Origin: JAPHSX01 sp039714395
GTDB lineage: Bacteria > Pseudomonadota > Gammaproteobacteria > Thiohalomonadales > Thiohalomonadaceae
Length of the DNA: 64,000 bases
Direction of reading: 5' to 3'
NCBI GenBank assembly: GCA_039714395.1
Contig: JBDLJH010000011.1
Location: 41,386-105,385, forward strand
Below the pieces are notes generated by a model, which ran no database searches, was not told the origin of the DNA, and saw only the letters and a program-made list of their open reading frames with translations. Made by a program: the position numbers and the translations under genes. This document shows, piece by piece, positions 7,339 through 17,063 of the stretch (the stretch's first letter is position 1; each line of letters starts with the position of its first letter).

Positions 7339-8343
7339 ATGGCCGAAGGTATTAGCCTTGTCCTGGTAGGGGCAACCAGTATTGCAGGTGAGAGTATTCT
7401 CACTGTGTTGGATAATAGCGCACTCAAGCCCAGTGAGTTTTTCCTTGTTGATGGGGATGAAGGGGCAGGTGAGCGTGTGCGTCATCGGGGCAAGGAATAT
7501 ATCGTTCAGCCTATAACCGAGTTTGATTTTTCTCAGGCCGATGTGGCGATCTTTGCCGCCAGTGCTGAGTTGAGTGCAAGCTTTGCACGCAAGGCCGCTG
7601 CCGAGGGAAGTTATGTGGTTGATGCCAGCGGCCACTTCCACGGCGACAAGAGCGTGCCGGTAGTGTTGCCAAATATTAACCCGCAGGCCCTGGAGTCAGC
7701 GGGTAGCGAGGGTCTGGTGACACTTCCACGCGCTGCCACGGCGCAGCTGGTATCCGTCCTGAAGCCTCTGCACGATGCGGTGGGTATTCAACGCATTGAT
7801 GTTACAGCGCTGCTGGCGGTATCAGAGATGGGTAAGGCTGGCGTGGATGAACTCTCCTCCCAGGCGGTAAGCCTGTTTAATATGCGGGAGGTGAAGAGTG
7901 AGGTCTTCCCGCAGCAGGTGGTGTTCAATGCGGTGCCGCAGGTCGGTTCCATCGACAGCAGCGGTGCCACACTGGTAGAGCAGGGGATGGTGGAGGAGTG
8001 TCGCAACCTGCTCGGCGACCAGGCCCTGCCTGTCCACCTCACGGCGGTCTGGTTGCCCGTGTTTTTTGGTCATTCATTAGCGGTGCATCTGCAGCTGGCG
8101 GAAGAGCTTGATGTCGCGGCAGCCGAACAGATTTTGCAGCAAATTCCTGGTATTGAGCTGGGTGTGGCACCCAGTGCAGGAGAATCTGCGGCGAATCATG
8201 AGGAGATATTTGTCGGGAGGCTACGTCAGGAAGGTGATGACCGGACCGCATTAAAGCTCTGGATTGTGGCAGATAATGTCCGTTTTGGCGTTGCCAGAAA
8301 CATGATTGAGGTCGTGGGAATATTGGAAAAAAGCCTTATATGA
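7339..8343 (+). CDS. usg: Asd-like protein USG-1, catalytic Cys missing
   Basis: 334-residue homologue of aspartate-semialdehyde dehydrogenase. The N-terminal dinucleotide fold is recognisable (LVLVGATSIAGESIL), but the catalytic Asn-Cys-Thr is replaced: LPRAATAQLVSVL has Ala132 where Cys should be, so it cannot run the same thioester chemistry. This matches the USG-1 family, found next to asd-fimV-truA in Pseudomonas and beside truA in E. coli, whose function is not established. It lies six bases after asd and is probably co-transcribed with it. Confidence 0.85.
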   Translation: MAEGISLVLVGATSIAGESILTVLDNSALKPSEFFLVDGDEGAGERVRHRGKEYIVQPITEFDFSQADVAIFAASAELSASFARKAAAEGSYVVDASGHFHGDKSVPVVLPNINPQALESAGSEGLVTLPRAATAQLVSVLKPLHDAVGIQRIDVTALLAVSEMGKAGVDELSSQAVSLFNMREVKSEVFPQQVVFNAVPQVGSIDSSGATLVEQGMVEECRNLLGDQALPVHLTAVWLPVFFGHSLAVHLQLAEELDVAAAEQILQQIPGIELGVAPSAGESAANHEEIFVGRLRQEGDDRTALKLWIVADNVRFGVARNMIEVVGILEKSLI

Positions 8344-8462
8344 GTTAGAGTTAGTTGCAATAACTAAAGTTAATTGGTAAGTTTGTATCTCAAGTACAAG
8401 TACAAAACGAATATTTGTTCTTGAGACGATAATAAACAGATCTGACTGAGAAGGGAGTTAAG

Positions 8463-11210
8463 ATGGTGCGGAAGCTGATCAAATCGCTGCTGTCTCTATC
8501 ACTAATCGCGCCACTGAGTGCATTTGCGCTAGGTTTGGGTGATGTGCACCTGCACTCGGCGCTAAGTGAGCGGTTACAGGCAAATATAGAATTACTATCG
8601 GTTAATCCTAGCGAGGCCGATAGTGTTCGCGTAGGCCTGGCATCACAGGAGACCTTTGATAAGTTGGGTCTGGATCGCCCCTCCATCCTCATGCACCTGC
8701 AGTTTGCTCTGGAGAAAGGTGCCGCAGGCAACTACTCCATCAAGATTACTACTCGGGAACCAATTAGTGAGCCCTTCCTCGATTTCCTGGTTGAAGTTAA
8801 TTGGATGTCTGGTCGTGTACTGCGTGAATATACTTTGCTGTTGGACCCACCCAGCAGTGACCGTAAGACATCACCTGCGCTAAGCACTCCCTCTACGGCA
8901 CCCAGTTCAACCACTGCAACGCTTAGCACAAGCTCAACTACTGATGCTGATGAAGTTGCACAGGCAGCCGCACCGGCAGCCCCTGCGATGATGCCGAGCG
9001 AAGCCGGCACTGCCGAGACGTCCGCATCAATGGCTCCTGCCCCCAGAGATATGGCAGGGGGACAGGACGTTGCCATGCCCGCAACGCCTTCTGGCAGTAT
9101 TGTTTATGGTCCAGTTAAAGCTAATGATACCCTGTGGCGTATTGCACAGAAGCTGCGTCCCAGCGAGGACATCACTGTTCAGCAGATGATGCTTGCCCTG
9201 CTCAAGGCAAATCCCTACGCCTTCATTGACAACAATATCAACCGTCTCAAGCGCGGTTATGTGTTGCGTATTGACGACCCCTCTATGTTAACTGCCATGG
9301 GTAAGGCTGATGCTGTCCGTGAAGTTGCGCGTCAGACCCGCTCCTGGCAGGACTACCGTGAAAGTGTTGCCGCCCGTGCCAAGCAGCGCCCTGCTGAGGT
9401 TGCTGCCGTTGAAAAAACCCCTGGCGCCGCTACTGCGAGTAAAAGTGAACCTAAACTTACGCTGGTTTCACCGGAAGGTGAGGGTGCCGATAGTGCCGCG
9501 CCCAGCGGTAGTGCCGAGGGTAAGACCTCGGAGGCAGTCAGCGAGGAGTTAATGCGGGCGCTGGAGAGTTCTGCTGCACAGCGTAAAGAAAACGAGACGC
9601 TGAAGACACGTCTGGAGGCCCTGGAAGGTCAGCTTCAGGATATGGAGAAGATCATCAGCCTTAAGGATGATGATCTTGCTGTACTGCAAAGACAGATGCA
9701 CGAGCAGGGCGAGAGTGTTGAGCTGCCTTCCGAGAAGCCGGGGCTGGTAGTTAATGCTGAGCCTGCAGAAGCTGTTGTGACGGAAGAGCTTCCGGTACAG
9801 ACAGAAGCCACCAAATCTGAAGAGAAACCTGCTGCTGTTGAGACTGCGGTAAAACCTGCCGAAGTTAAGCCCGAGGCCAAAAAGCCAGCAGCTAAAAAGA
9901 AACCAAAACGTAAAGTTGCCCCGATGCCAGTTGAGGAACCCTCTCTGCTGGATACCCTGCTGGAGGATCAAATGATGCTGGGTGCTGGTGGCGGTGCCTT
10001 GATCTTTATCCTGATTTTGCTGGGACTGATTATTAAGCGTCGTCGTAAGGGCTCTTTCCAGGAGAGTATTCTGAACGGTGGCACCTCATCCATGATGAAG
10101 GCCAATGATGAACAGGGGAGTGAGACCTCCTTCCTTAGCGATCTTGCCATTAGTGGCATGGGTCCAGGCACTATTCAAACCGATGAGGGCGAGGTCGATC
10201 CCCTCACCGAGGCCGATGTCTTCATGGCCTACGGTCGTAACCAGCAGGCCGAAGAGGTATTGAAGAAGGCGCGTGAGGCCTCACCTGATCGTGCCGATAT
10301 TGCCGCTAAATTACTGGAGGTTTATTACAACAGCAAAGATAGTGCTCAGTTTGAGGCACTGGCCGAGGAAGCTGTTGGTTCCCTGCAGGGTAATGATGAG
10401 TTGTGGGGCAAGGTGCTGGCCATGGGCTACGAGCTTTGCCCTGAAAACGTATTGTTTAAGGCCGGTGCCGGTACGGCTGCTCCGGCCGCTGCTGCTGAGC
10501 CCAAAGTAGATGCTGCTGCGGATACAGTAATGGACATTGGTCTGGATCTGGATGAACTAACCACCGAGATGGAGGGTGAGGGCAGCGGTGGCATGGACAT
10601 TGACCTCGGTCTCGACCTGGGTGAACCGGATGAGACCACCACTGAGGAAAGTGGTGAAGGTGAGTTTGATATCGACCTTGGGCTTGAAGAGAGTGAGCCG
10701 GCCGCAGAGGAGTCTTCTGAGTTCGATATGGATCTTGGTGCTCTCGATCTTGATACGGATAGTGCAGAGGAAGAGAGTTCAGCCGAAGATGCAGGGCTTG
10801 ATTTTGACCTCGATCTGGGGAGTGACGATGAAGTTGCTGCCGAGAGTGATGATAACGCAATGGATTTTGATCTGGGCGATCTGGCTACTGATGAGGGTGA
10901 GGCTACGGCGTCATCTGATGATATGGCGCTGGATCTCGATATGGGCGACCTTACTACTGAGGAAGATGAAGGGGGAGAGGATATGAGTCTCGATATGGAT
11001 CTCGATATGTCGCTGGATGATTTGGGTGGCCTGGATGACCTTGGTGACCTGGATGTTGGCGAAGATGAGATGACCACTAAGTTGGATCTTGCTCAGGCTT
11101 ATGCCGAAATGGGTGATGCTGAGGGGGCTCGTAATATGCTGCAGGAAGTTGTATCAGCAGGTAGTGATGAGCAGAAGCAGCAGGCTCAGGCGCTGATCGA
11201 TAAGCTCTAA
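8463..11210 (+). CDS. fimV: FimV-type peptidoglycan-binding inner-membrane protein
   Basis: Polar-organisation protein that in Pseudomonas supports type IV pilus function, twitching and cAMP control. 915 residues: signal peptide about 1-22; conserved FimV N-terminal domain (LGLGDVHLHSALSERLQANI) to about 125; low-complexity Ser/Thr/Ala linker; LysM domain about 213-276; a coiled coil near 360-415; Ala/Glu/Lys/Pro-rich stretch; one membrane helix about 504-527 followed by KRRRKG; then a cytoplasmic part with a TPR-like segment, a very acidic Asp/Leu-rich region with repeated DLGLDL-like motifs (about 690-870), and the conserved C-terminal FimV motif (KLDLAQAYAEMGDAEGA). ATG 8463 follows GAAGGGAG. 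It lies between usg and truA as in Pseudomonas. Confidence 0.94.
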   Translation: MVRKLIKSLLSLSLIAPLSAFALGLGDVHLHSALSERLQANIELLSVNPSEADSVRVGLASQETFDKLGLDRPSILMHLQFALEKGAAGNYSIKITTREPISEPFLDFLVEVNWMSGRVLREYTLLLDPPSSDRKTSPALSTPSTAPSSTTATLSTSSTTDADEVAQAAAPAAPAMMPSEAGTAETSASMAPAPRDMAGGQDVAMPATPSGSIVYGPVKANDTLWRIAQKLRPSEDITVQQMMLALLKANPYAFIDNNINRLKRGYVLRIDDPSMLTAMGKADAVREVARQTRSWQDYRESVAARAKQRPAEVAAVEKTPGAATASKSEPKLTLVSPEGEGADSAAPSGSAEGKTSEAVSEELMRALESSAAQRKENETLKTRLEALEGQLQDMEKIISLKDDDLAVLQRQMHEQGESVELPSEKPGLVVNAEPAEAVVTEELPVQTEATKSEEKPAAVETAVKPAEVKPEAKKPAAKKKPKRKVAPMPVEEPSLLDTLLEDQMMLGAGGGALIFILILLGLIIKRRRKGSFQESILNGGTSSMMKANDEQGSETSFLSDLAISGMGPGTIQTDEGEVDPLTEADVFMAYGRNQQAEEVLKKAREASPDRADIAAKLLEVYYNSKDSAQFEALAEEAVGSLQGNDELWGKVLAMGYELCPENVLFKAGAGTAAPAAAAEPKVDAAADTVMDIGLDLDELTTEMEGEGSGGMDIDLGLDLGEPDETTTEESGEGEFDIDLGLEESEPAAEESSEFDMDLGALDLDTDSAEEESSAEDAGLDFDLDLGSDDEVAAESDDNAMDFDLGDLATDEGEATASSDDMALDLDMGDLTTEEDEGGEDMSLDMDLDMSLDDLGGLDDLGDLDVGEDEMTTKLDLAQAYAEMGDAEGARNMLQEVVSAGSDEQKQQAQALIDKL

Positions 11211-11237
11211 ATCTTCGACGCTTGGTTTGAAACCTGA

Positions 11238-11276
11238 CGCCCCGTTCCGGTTCTTCGCCGGAACGGGGCGTTTCAT
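11238..11276 (+). terminator. Rho-independent terminator after fimV
   Basis: Perfect 13-bp stem CGCCCCGTTCCGG (11238-11250) with CCGGAACGGGGCG (11258-11270), a 7-base loop and a T-containing tail (TTTCATTT). It ends the asd-usg-fimV run 16 bp before the truA start. Confidence 0.85.
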
Positions 11277-11291
11277 TTACAGTGATAGATA

Positions 11292-12074
11292 ATGCGAATT
11301 GCAGTAGGTGTGGAATACGACGGTAGTCGCTTCTCTGGTTGGCAGTACCAGGAGCAAGACGTGCGTACCGTGCAGGAGGAGGTAGAGAGGGCACTCTCCA
11401 GGGTGGCCAATCACCCGGTTCGGGTGTTCTGCGCCGGGCGCACGGATACAGGTGTGCATGCCACCGGACAGGTTATTCACTTCGATACTGACGCTGAACG
11501 CGATGAGCATGCCTGGGTATTTGGCTGTAACGCTAACCTGCCTAAGGATGTAGCGGTACTTTGGGCCAAACCGGTAACTGAAGAGTTTCATGCCCGTTTC
11601 TCTGCACAACGCCGGGCCTACCGGTATGTTATTTTTACCCGTCACGTTCGTCCCACCTTTCTCGCCCATCGTGTCACCTGGCACTATCGGGAACTGGATG
11701 TGGAACGTATGGCTGAGGCGGGAAAGGCGCTTCTTGGTGAGCACGACTTCTCTTCCTATCGCGCCGTTGCCTGTCAGGCGAAGAGTCCGATTCGAACCTT
11801 GCATAAGCTGGAGGTGAGCCGCCAGGGACCTTTTATCTTCATTGACGTGGAGGCCAATGGTTTTCTGCATCACATGGTGCGCAATATCGCCGGGGTGTTG
11901 ATGACTATTGGTGATGCTGAGCGGCCCGTCGAGTGGTGTAAAGAGGTGCTGGATGCAAGAGATCGTACGCTTGGTGGTGTTACCGCCCAGCCATACGGAC
12001 TCTATTTGACTGAAGTGGGATATCCGGAGAAATTTGGGCTTCCTGCGCTTTCACACGTGCCGCCAGTTTGGTAA
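11292..12074 (+). CDS. truA: tRNA pseudouridine(38-40) synthase
   Basis: Converts uridines 38-40 of the tRNA anticodon arm to pseudouridine. 260 residues; catalytic Asp52 in the CAGRTDTGVHATGQV motif, and the conserved FSAQRRAYRY and NGFLHHMVRNIAGVL segments. It starts shortly after the fimV terminator, so a promoter within or around the hairpin or read-through must drive it. It heads the truA-trpF-trpB-trpA group. Confidence 0.96.
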   Translation: MRIAVGVEYDGSRFSGWQYQEQDVRTVQEEVERALSRVANHPVRVFCAGRTDTGVHATGQVIHFDTDAERDEHAWVFGCNANLPKDVAVLWAKPVTEEFHARFSAQRRAYRYVIFTRHVRPTFLAHRVTWHYRELDVERMAEAGKALLGEHDFSSYRAVACQAKSPIRTLHKLEVSRQGPFIFIDVEANGFLHHMVRNIAGVLMTIGDAERPVEWCKEVLDARDRTLGGVTAQPYGLYLTEVGYPEKFGLPALSHVPPVW

Positions 12075-12087
12075 TCTGCCGAGTTCC

Positions 12088-12738
12088 ATGAACACGATAA
12101 GCCAGACACGCACGCGCACCAAGATTTGCGGTATAACGCGGCCTGAAGATGGGGTCTTCGCGGCCTCACGGGGGGCTGATGCCATTGGGCTGGTGTTCTA
12201 TCCGCCCAGTCCCCGTTACGTGGCGACAGAGCAGGCGTGTGAGGTGATTGCGGCGTTGCCCCCCTTCGTGACAACGGTTGGCCTGTTTGTTGATGCCTCT
12301 GAGGCGGATGTAAGGGCCTTGTTAGATAAGGTGCCGCTGGATCTGTTGCAGTTCCACGGTAATGAGGAGGAGGCTTATTGTCGTAGTTTTGATCGCCCCT
12401 ATTTTAAGGCGATACGCATGGCAGAGGGAGTCGACCTGGCAGAGCAGGCGGCACGCTATGCCAGTGCCTCGGCACTGTTGCTCGATAGTTATCAATCCGG
12501 CGTCCCCGGTGGTACCGGTCACGCCTTCGACTGGGCGCGCATCCCGGAAGGGCTGGATAAACCTATTATCCTGGCCGGTGGGCTGGGGCCTGAGAATGTT
12601 GATGAGGCGATCCGCTCGGTTCGCCCCTATGCGGTGGATGTCAGTAGCGGCGTTGAGGCTTCGAAAGGCATCAAAGATGCCGATAAAATTATCGCATTTA
12701 TGCGAGGAGTAGAGAGAGCCGATGGCGAACGAAACTAA
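12088..12738 (+). CDS. trpF: Phosphoribosylanthranilate isomerase
   Basis: Amadori rearrangement of N-(5-phosphoribosyl)anthranilate in tryptophan synthesis. TIM barrel of 216 residues from ATG 12088; the signature RTKICGITRPEDG gives the catalytic Cys near the N-terminus, and the phosphate-binding ILAGGLGPENVDEAI lies near the end. A longer frame to 12034 runs back into truA and is less likely. The end overlaps the trpB start by 17 bases, so the two are translationally coupled. Confidence 0.95.
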   Translation: MNTISQTRTRTKICGITRPEDGVFAASRGADAIGLVFYPPSPRYVATEQACEVIAALPPFVTTVGLFVDASEADVRALLDKVPLDLLQFHGNEEEAYCRSFDRPYFKAIRMAEGVDLAEQAARYASASALLLDSYQSGVPGGTGHAFDWARIPEGLDKPIILAGGLGPENVDEAIRSVRPYAVDVSSGVEASKGIKDADKIIAFMRGVERADGERN

Positions 12739-13945
12739 GCGCTTTGAAGAGCTGTTGCAGCTGCCCGACGAGCGGGGTCACTTCGGACCCTATGGCGGGG
12801 TGTTTGCCGCCGAGACCCTGATGGAGGCTATTGGCGAGCTACGCGAGGCCTACGATAAATACAAAGATGATGCGGACTTTCAGGCCGAGCTGGCCTACGA
12901 GCTGAAACACTTCGTTGGCCGGCCTTCGCCGGTCTACCATGCCAAGCGCTGGAGCGAGAAGCTCGGTGGGGCGCAGATCTGGCTCAAACGCGAAGACCTC
13001 AACCACACCGGTGCCCACAAGATTAACAATGCCGTGGGTCAGGCACTACTGGCCCGTCGTATGGGCAAGAAGCGCATCATCGCCGAGACCGGTGCCGGTC
13101 AGCATGGCGTCGCCACTGCCACTGTCTGTGCCCGCTACGGCATGGAGTGTGTGGTCTATATGGGGGCCGAGGATATTGAGCGGCAGAAGATCAACGTCTT
13201 CCGCATGACCCTGCTCGGTGCCAGGGTGGTGCCGGTTACCTCCGGTTCCAAAACACTCAAAGACGCACTGAATGAAGCGATGCGTGATTGGGTCACCAAT
13301 GTTGACGATACCTTTTACATCATCGGTACCGTGGCCGGACCTCACCCTTATCCGACGCTGGTTCGTGATTTTCAGGCGGTGATAGGTGAAGAGGCACGGG
13401 TGCAGATGGAGGAGGTGACCGGTAACCTGCCCGACGCACTGGTCGCCTGTATCGGCGGTGGCTCCAACGCGATGGGACTTTTTTATCCCTTCCTCGCAGA
13501 TGAGGCGGTTGCCCTCTACGGCGTTGAGGGTGGTGGACACGGTATTGAAAGCGGCGAGCATGCCGCACCGCTCTGCGCTGGTAAGCCCGGTGTGTTGCAC
13601 GGTAACCGTACCTATCTGATGGAAGATGAGAATGGCCAAATCATTCATACCCACTCCATCTCTGCCGGTCTCGACTATCCAGGTGTGGGCCCCGAGCATG
13701 CCTGGCTTAAGGATGTAGGGCGAGCCAACTATGTGGCCGCTACTGATGATGAGGCACTGGCCGCCTTCCACGACCTGACCCGTACCGAGGGGATCATCCC
13801 GGCGCTGGAGTCGAGCCACGCCCTGGCTTATGCGGCCAAACTGGCCCCGACTATGGATAAGGATAAGACAATCCTGGTTAACCTCTCTGGCCGTGGCGAC
13901 AAGGATATTCACACCGTCGCTGAAATCGAAGGTATCGAAGTATGA
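12722..13945 (+). CDS. trpB: Tryptophan synthase beta chain
   Basis: PLP enzyme joining indole and serine to give tryptophan, working with TrpA. 407 residues. The PLP-binding lysine is Lys100 in LNHTGAHKINNA, and GGGSNAMGLFYPF binds the cofactor phosphate. The start overlaps the trpF end, with GAGGAG upstream. It overlaps trpA by four bases (ATGA). Normal length and complete. Confidence 0.97.
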   Translation: MANETKRFEELLQLPDERGHFGPYGGVFAAETLMEAIGELREAYDKYKDDADFQAELAYELKHFVGRPSPVYHAKRWSEKLGGAQIWLKREDLNHTGAHKINNAVGQALLARRMGKKRIIAETGAGQHGVATATVCARYGMECVVYMGAEDIERQKINVFRMTLLGARVVPVTSGSKTLKDALNEAMRDWVTNVDDTFYIIGTVAGPHPYPTLVRDFQAVIGEEARVQMEEVTGNLPDALVACIGGGSNAMGLFYPFLADEAVALYGVEGGGHGIESGEHAAPLCAGKPGVLHGNRTYLMEDENGQIIHTHSISAGLDYPGVGPEHAWLKDVGRANYVAATDDEALAAFHDLTRTEGIIPALESSHALAYAAKLAPTMDKDKTILVNLSGRGDKDIHTVAEIEGIEV

Positions 13946-14751
13946 GTCGTATTGAACAACGTTTTGCCGAGCTGAAGACGGCGGGACGTACTGCGTTGAT
14001 CCCCTTTATTACCGCAGGAGACCCCCAACCTGATATCACCGTGCCGACGATGCATGCAATGGTCGAGGGTGGTGCTGACCTGATCGAACTGGGCGTTCCC
14101 TTCTCCGATCCAATGGCCGATGGTCCGACAATTCAGTACGCCAGCGAACGCGCGCTGTTGCATAATGTTAGCCTGCATGATGTGCTGACGATGGTGCGCC
14201 AGTTCCGCGAAAAAGATAGCGAGACCCCGGTGATCCTGATGGGCTATCTCAATCCGGTAGAGATCATGGGCTATAAGGCTTTTGCCGATGAGGCAGCACA
14301 GGCCGGTGTCGATGGCCTACTTACCGTCGATATGCCACCGGAAGAGGCGGATGAGTTGACCACCGCGCTGCGTGCCAGGCAGCTCGATCCCATCTTCCTG
14401 CTGGCACCGACCACCGAGAAACCTCGTGTTGAGCGTATCTGCCAACTGGCCAGCGGCTTCGTTTATTATGTCTCACTTAAGGGGATCACCGGTGCCGGAC
14501 ACCTTGATACCGATGAGGTGACGGCACGACTGGATGTGATTCGCGCTGCCACCGATTTGCCGGTAGGCGTCGGATTTGGTATCAAGGACGGAGAGACCGC
14601 CGCACGCGTGGCCGACGTAGCCGATGCGGTGATTGTCGGCAGCGCCGTGGTTAACCGCATGGCGGAGCTGCAGGATGAAGCGGAGAAGATCCCGCTGACA
14701 CTATCGAATTTTATGGGCGAGTTACGTAGCGCCATGGACAAGCGCTCCTGA
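13942..14751 (+). CDS. trpA: Tryptophan synthase alpha chain
   Basis: Cleaves indole-3-glycerol phosphate to indole, channelled to TrpB. 269-residue TIM barrel; the catalytic Glu and Asp are in LIELGVPFSDPMADGPTIQ, and phosphate binding in GFGIKDGETAARV near the C-terminal end. The start lies in the ATGA overlap with trpB. It ends the trpFBA group, 43 bp before accD. Confidence 0.97.
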   Translation: MSRIEQRFAELKTAGRTALIPFITAGDPQPDITVPTMHAMVEGGADLIELGVPFSDPMADGPTIQYASERALLHNVSLHDVLTMVRQFREKDSETPVILMGYLNPVEIMGYKAFADEAAQAGVDGLLTVDMPPEEADELTTALRARQLDPIFLLAPTTEKPRVERICQLASGFVYYVSLKGITGAGHLDTDEVTARLDVIRAATDLPVGVGFGIKDGETAARVADVADAVIVGSAVVNRMAELQDEAEKIPLTLSNFMGELRSAMDKRS

Positions 14752-14794
14752 ACGGGGCGCGATGATCATTACCCAAATTGGGAGATAAAGAACA

Positions 14795-15661
14795 ATGAGC
14801 TGGTTACAGAAATTCCTGCCACAGATCAGTACCGAGGGAAGCAGTAAGAAGGCCGTGCCGGAAGGCTTGTGGGCCAAGTGCCCCGGCTGTAATGGCGTCC
14901 TCTATCGTGCCGAACTGGAGCGCAATCTCGACGTCTGCCCCAAGTGCGGCCACCACATGCGCATCGGTGCGCGCCGCCGTCTTGAAGCCTTTCTCGATGC
15001 CGAGCCGCGTCAGGAGATTGGTGACGCTATCGTTCCGGTGGATCACCTCAAGTTCAAGGACAGTAAGAAATACAAGGACCGTATTATCGCGGCGCAGAAG
15101 GCAACCGACGAGACCGATGCGCTGATCGCCATGATGGGGCAGGTCAAAGGGGTACCGCTGGTCGCTACCGCCTTCGAGTTCCGCTTTATGGGTGGCTCCA
15201 TGGGTTCAGTGGTCGGTGAGCGCTTTGTGCGTGCTGCCAATGCCAGTATTGAACACGGCATCCCGCTGATCTGTTTTTCCGCCTCGGGTGGTGCGCGCAT
15301 GCAGGAGGCTCTGTTCTCTCTAATGCAGATGGCCAAGACCTCTGCAGTGCTGGCCACTATGCGTGAGAAGGGTATCCCCTTCATCTCGGTGATGACCGAC
15401 CCGACGATGGGCGGTGTCTCTGCCTCGCTGGCAATGCTGGGCGATGTGAACATCGGTGAGCCTAACGCCCTGATCGGTTTTGCCGGTCCGCGGGTTATCG
15501 AGCAGACGGTGCGTGAGACTCTTCCCGAGGGGTTCCAGCGTAGTGAGTTCCTGCTTGAGAAGGGGGCTATCGACATGATCGTGGCACGCGGTGATATGCG
15601 TGATCGCATATCCAGTCTGCTCAGCATGATGACCAATCAGCCTGTACCCAGGTCGGCCTAG
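14795..15661 (+). CDS. accD: Acetyl-CoA carboxylase carboxyltransferase beta subunit
   Basis: With AccA forms the carboxyltransferase that transfers the carboxyl group from biotin to acetyl-CoA, giving malonyl-CoA for fatty acid synthesis. 288 residues; N-terminal zinc ribbon with Cys29, Cys32, Cys48 and Cys51 (CPGC, CPKC), then the crotonase-like carboxyltransferase domain with FSASGGARMQEALFSLMQM. A clear GGGAGATAAAGAAC ribosome site precedes ATG 14795. The accD-folC-dedD-cvpA-purF order is conserved in E. coli and Pseudomonas. Confidence 0.97.
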   Translation: MSWLQKFLPQISTEGSSKKAVPEGLWAKCPGCNGVLYRAELERNLDVCPKCGHHMRIGARRRLEAFLDAEPRQEIGDAIVPVDHLKFKDSKKYKDRIIAAQKATDETDALIAMMGQVKGVPLVATAFEFRFMGGSMGSVVGERFVRAANASIEHGIPLICFSASGGARMQEALFSLMQMAKTSAVLATMREKGIPFISVMTDPTMGGVSASLAMLGDVNIGEPNALIGFAGPRVIEQTVRETLPEGFQRSEFLLEKGAIDMIVARGDMRDRISSLLSMMTNQPVPRSA

Positions 15662-15711
15662 TACTGATAGGTTACCGGGCCGTCGTCCGGTGCCTTTTTC
15701 CTGACTAGTTT

Positions 15712-16983
15712 GTGCGATTCTCTACCCTAGACGAGTGGCTCTCCTGGCAGGAGGGGCTACACCCGGTTGGTATTGACCTGGGTCTTGAGCGTCCTGGCAG
15801 AGTGCTGGCGGCGATGGGCTTGGGCGAGCCTGCACACATCGTGATCACCGTTGCCGGTACCAATGGTAAGGGTTCCAGTGTTGCCATGCTGGAATCTATT
15901 TTGCTTGCTGCCGGCTACCGTGTTGGCTGCTATACCTCACCCCATCTTCTTCACTATAACGAACGCATTCGCCTCAACGGCGAAGCGGTTAGCGATGAGT
16001 TGTTGTGCCAGAGTTTTGAGCGTATTGACCAGGCGCGTGGTGAGACCTCCCTCACCTACTTTGAGTTTGGCACTCTGGCCGCCTTTGATATTTTCGCCCG
16101 TGCCGGACTCGATGTGGCGGTGCTGGAGATTGGACTGGGTGGGCGGCTCGATGCGGCCAACCTGCTTGATGCTGATGTGGCATTGATCACCGCCATTGAT
16201 GTGGATCACGCCGCCTGGCTGGGCAATGAGCGTGAAACTATCGCTATTGAGAAGGGCGGTATCATGCGTCATGCCCGCCCCGCTGTCTGCAGTGACTCTC
16301 AACCGCCTCAAAGTTTGATTGCTCTGGCCGAGCAGGTGGGAGCACCGTTATCCTTGTTGGGACGTGATTATCGTTATCTGGATGGGGGAGATGGCTGGCA
16401 GTGGTTGGGTGGTTTGAGTAAACGTGATGCATTACCACTACCGGCGCTTCAAGGTAAGGCACAATTACAGAATGCGGCAGGGGTGCTGATGGTGTTGCAG
16501 CAGCTGGCAGAGCGGTTACCGGTGGCACAACAACATCTTAAACAGGGCTTGCTGGCCGTGAGTCTGCCTGGGCGTTTTCAGATAATTCCGGGCGAGCCAA
16601 CCATCATCCTGGATGTAGCTCACAACCCCCAGTCGGCGCAGGTGCTGGCTGATAACCTGCGGATGATACCAGTGGTGGGCAAGACCCATGCAGTGGTGGC
16701 CATGCTGGCGGATAAGGATCTATCTGCCACGTTGCAACACCTTAAGGGTGTCGTGGATGACTGGTACCCGGCAGGGCTTACGGTGCCACGCGGCGCCGAT
16801 AGTGCTGTATTGCAACAGGCCCTGTCAGATATCAGTGAGATAAGTAGTGTTAGCTATGGAACCGTGACGGAGGCGATTGTTGCGGCCCAGAGCAGGGCTG
16901 TGCCCGGTGATCGCATTGTGATCTTCGGTTCATTTTATACGGTAGCCGAGGCGATGGCGCTTCCGTCGTCCGGCCTCTCGTGA
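15712..16983 (+). CDS. folC: Dihydrofolate synthase / folylpolyglutamate synthase
   Basis: ATP-dependent addition of glutamate to dihydropteroate and to folates. Mur-ligase fold, 423 residues, starting at GTG 15712. The P-loop VAGTNGKGSSVAML and the YTSPHLLHYNERI folate-loop motif are clear; the C-terminal domain has ILDVAHNPQSAQVL. The 50-bp spacer from accD holds a weak hairpin followed by TTTTT, which may attenuate read-through. Confidence 0.95.
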   Translation: MRFSTLDEWLSWQEGLHPVGIDLGLERPGRVLAAMGLGEPAHIVITVAGTNGKGSSVAMLESILLAAGYRVGCYTSPHLLHYNERIRLNGEAVSDELLCQSFERIDQARGETSLTYFEFGTLAAFDIFARAGLDVAVLEIGLGGRLDAANLLDADVALITAIDVDHAAWLGNERETIAIEKGGIMRHARPAVCSDSQPPQSLIALAEQVGAPLSLLGRDYRYLDGGDGWQWLGGLSKRDALPLPALQGKAQLQNAAGVLMVLQQLAERLPVAQQHLKQGLLAVSLPGRFQIIPGEPTIILDVAHNPQSAQVLADNLRMIPVVGKTHAVVAMLADKDLSATLQHLKGVVDDWYPAGLTVPRGADSAVLQQALSDISEISSVSYGTVTEAIVAAQSRAVPGDRIVIFGSFYTVAEAMALPSSGLS

Positions 16984-16992
16984 CACTAGTAC

Positions 16993-17022
16993 TTCCTTGT
17001 ACGTCGGCGCAGACCGTATAAT
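16993..17022 (+). promoter_or_regulatory. Possible sigma-70 promoter before the SPOR gene
   Basis: A consensus -10 TATAAT (17017-17022) lies 42 bp upstream of the TTG start of the SPOR-domain gene. The best -35 at acceptable spacing is poor (TTCCTT, 16993-16998, 18-bp spacer), so this rests mainly on the -10 hexamer. Confidence 0.4.
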
Positions 17023-17063
17023 GGCGTTTGAAGCAGGTGTTCCAATAATTTTGAGGTGTCTCG

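Noticed and set aside
10427..11077. 216-codon Ser/Arg-rich ORF on the minus strand inside fimV
   Set aside because: Its composition mirrors the Asp/Leu/Glu-rich repeat of fimV on the other strand; it is a codon-pattern shadow.
13046..13912. 288-codon minus-strand ORF inside trpB
   Set aside because: Antisense to a fully conserved gene, no recognisable domain; long antisense frames are common in genes with this codon use.
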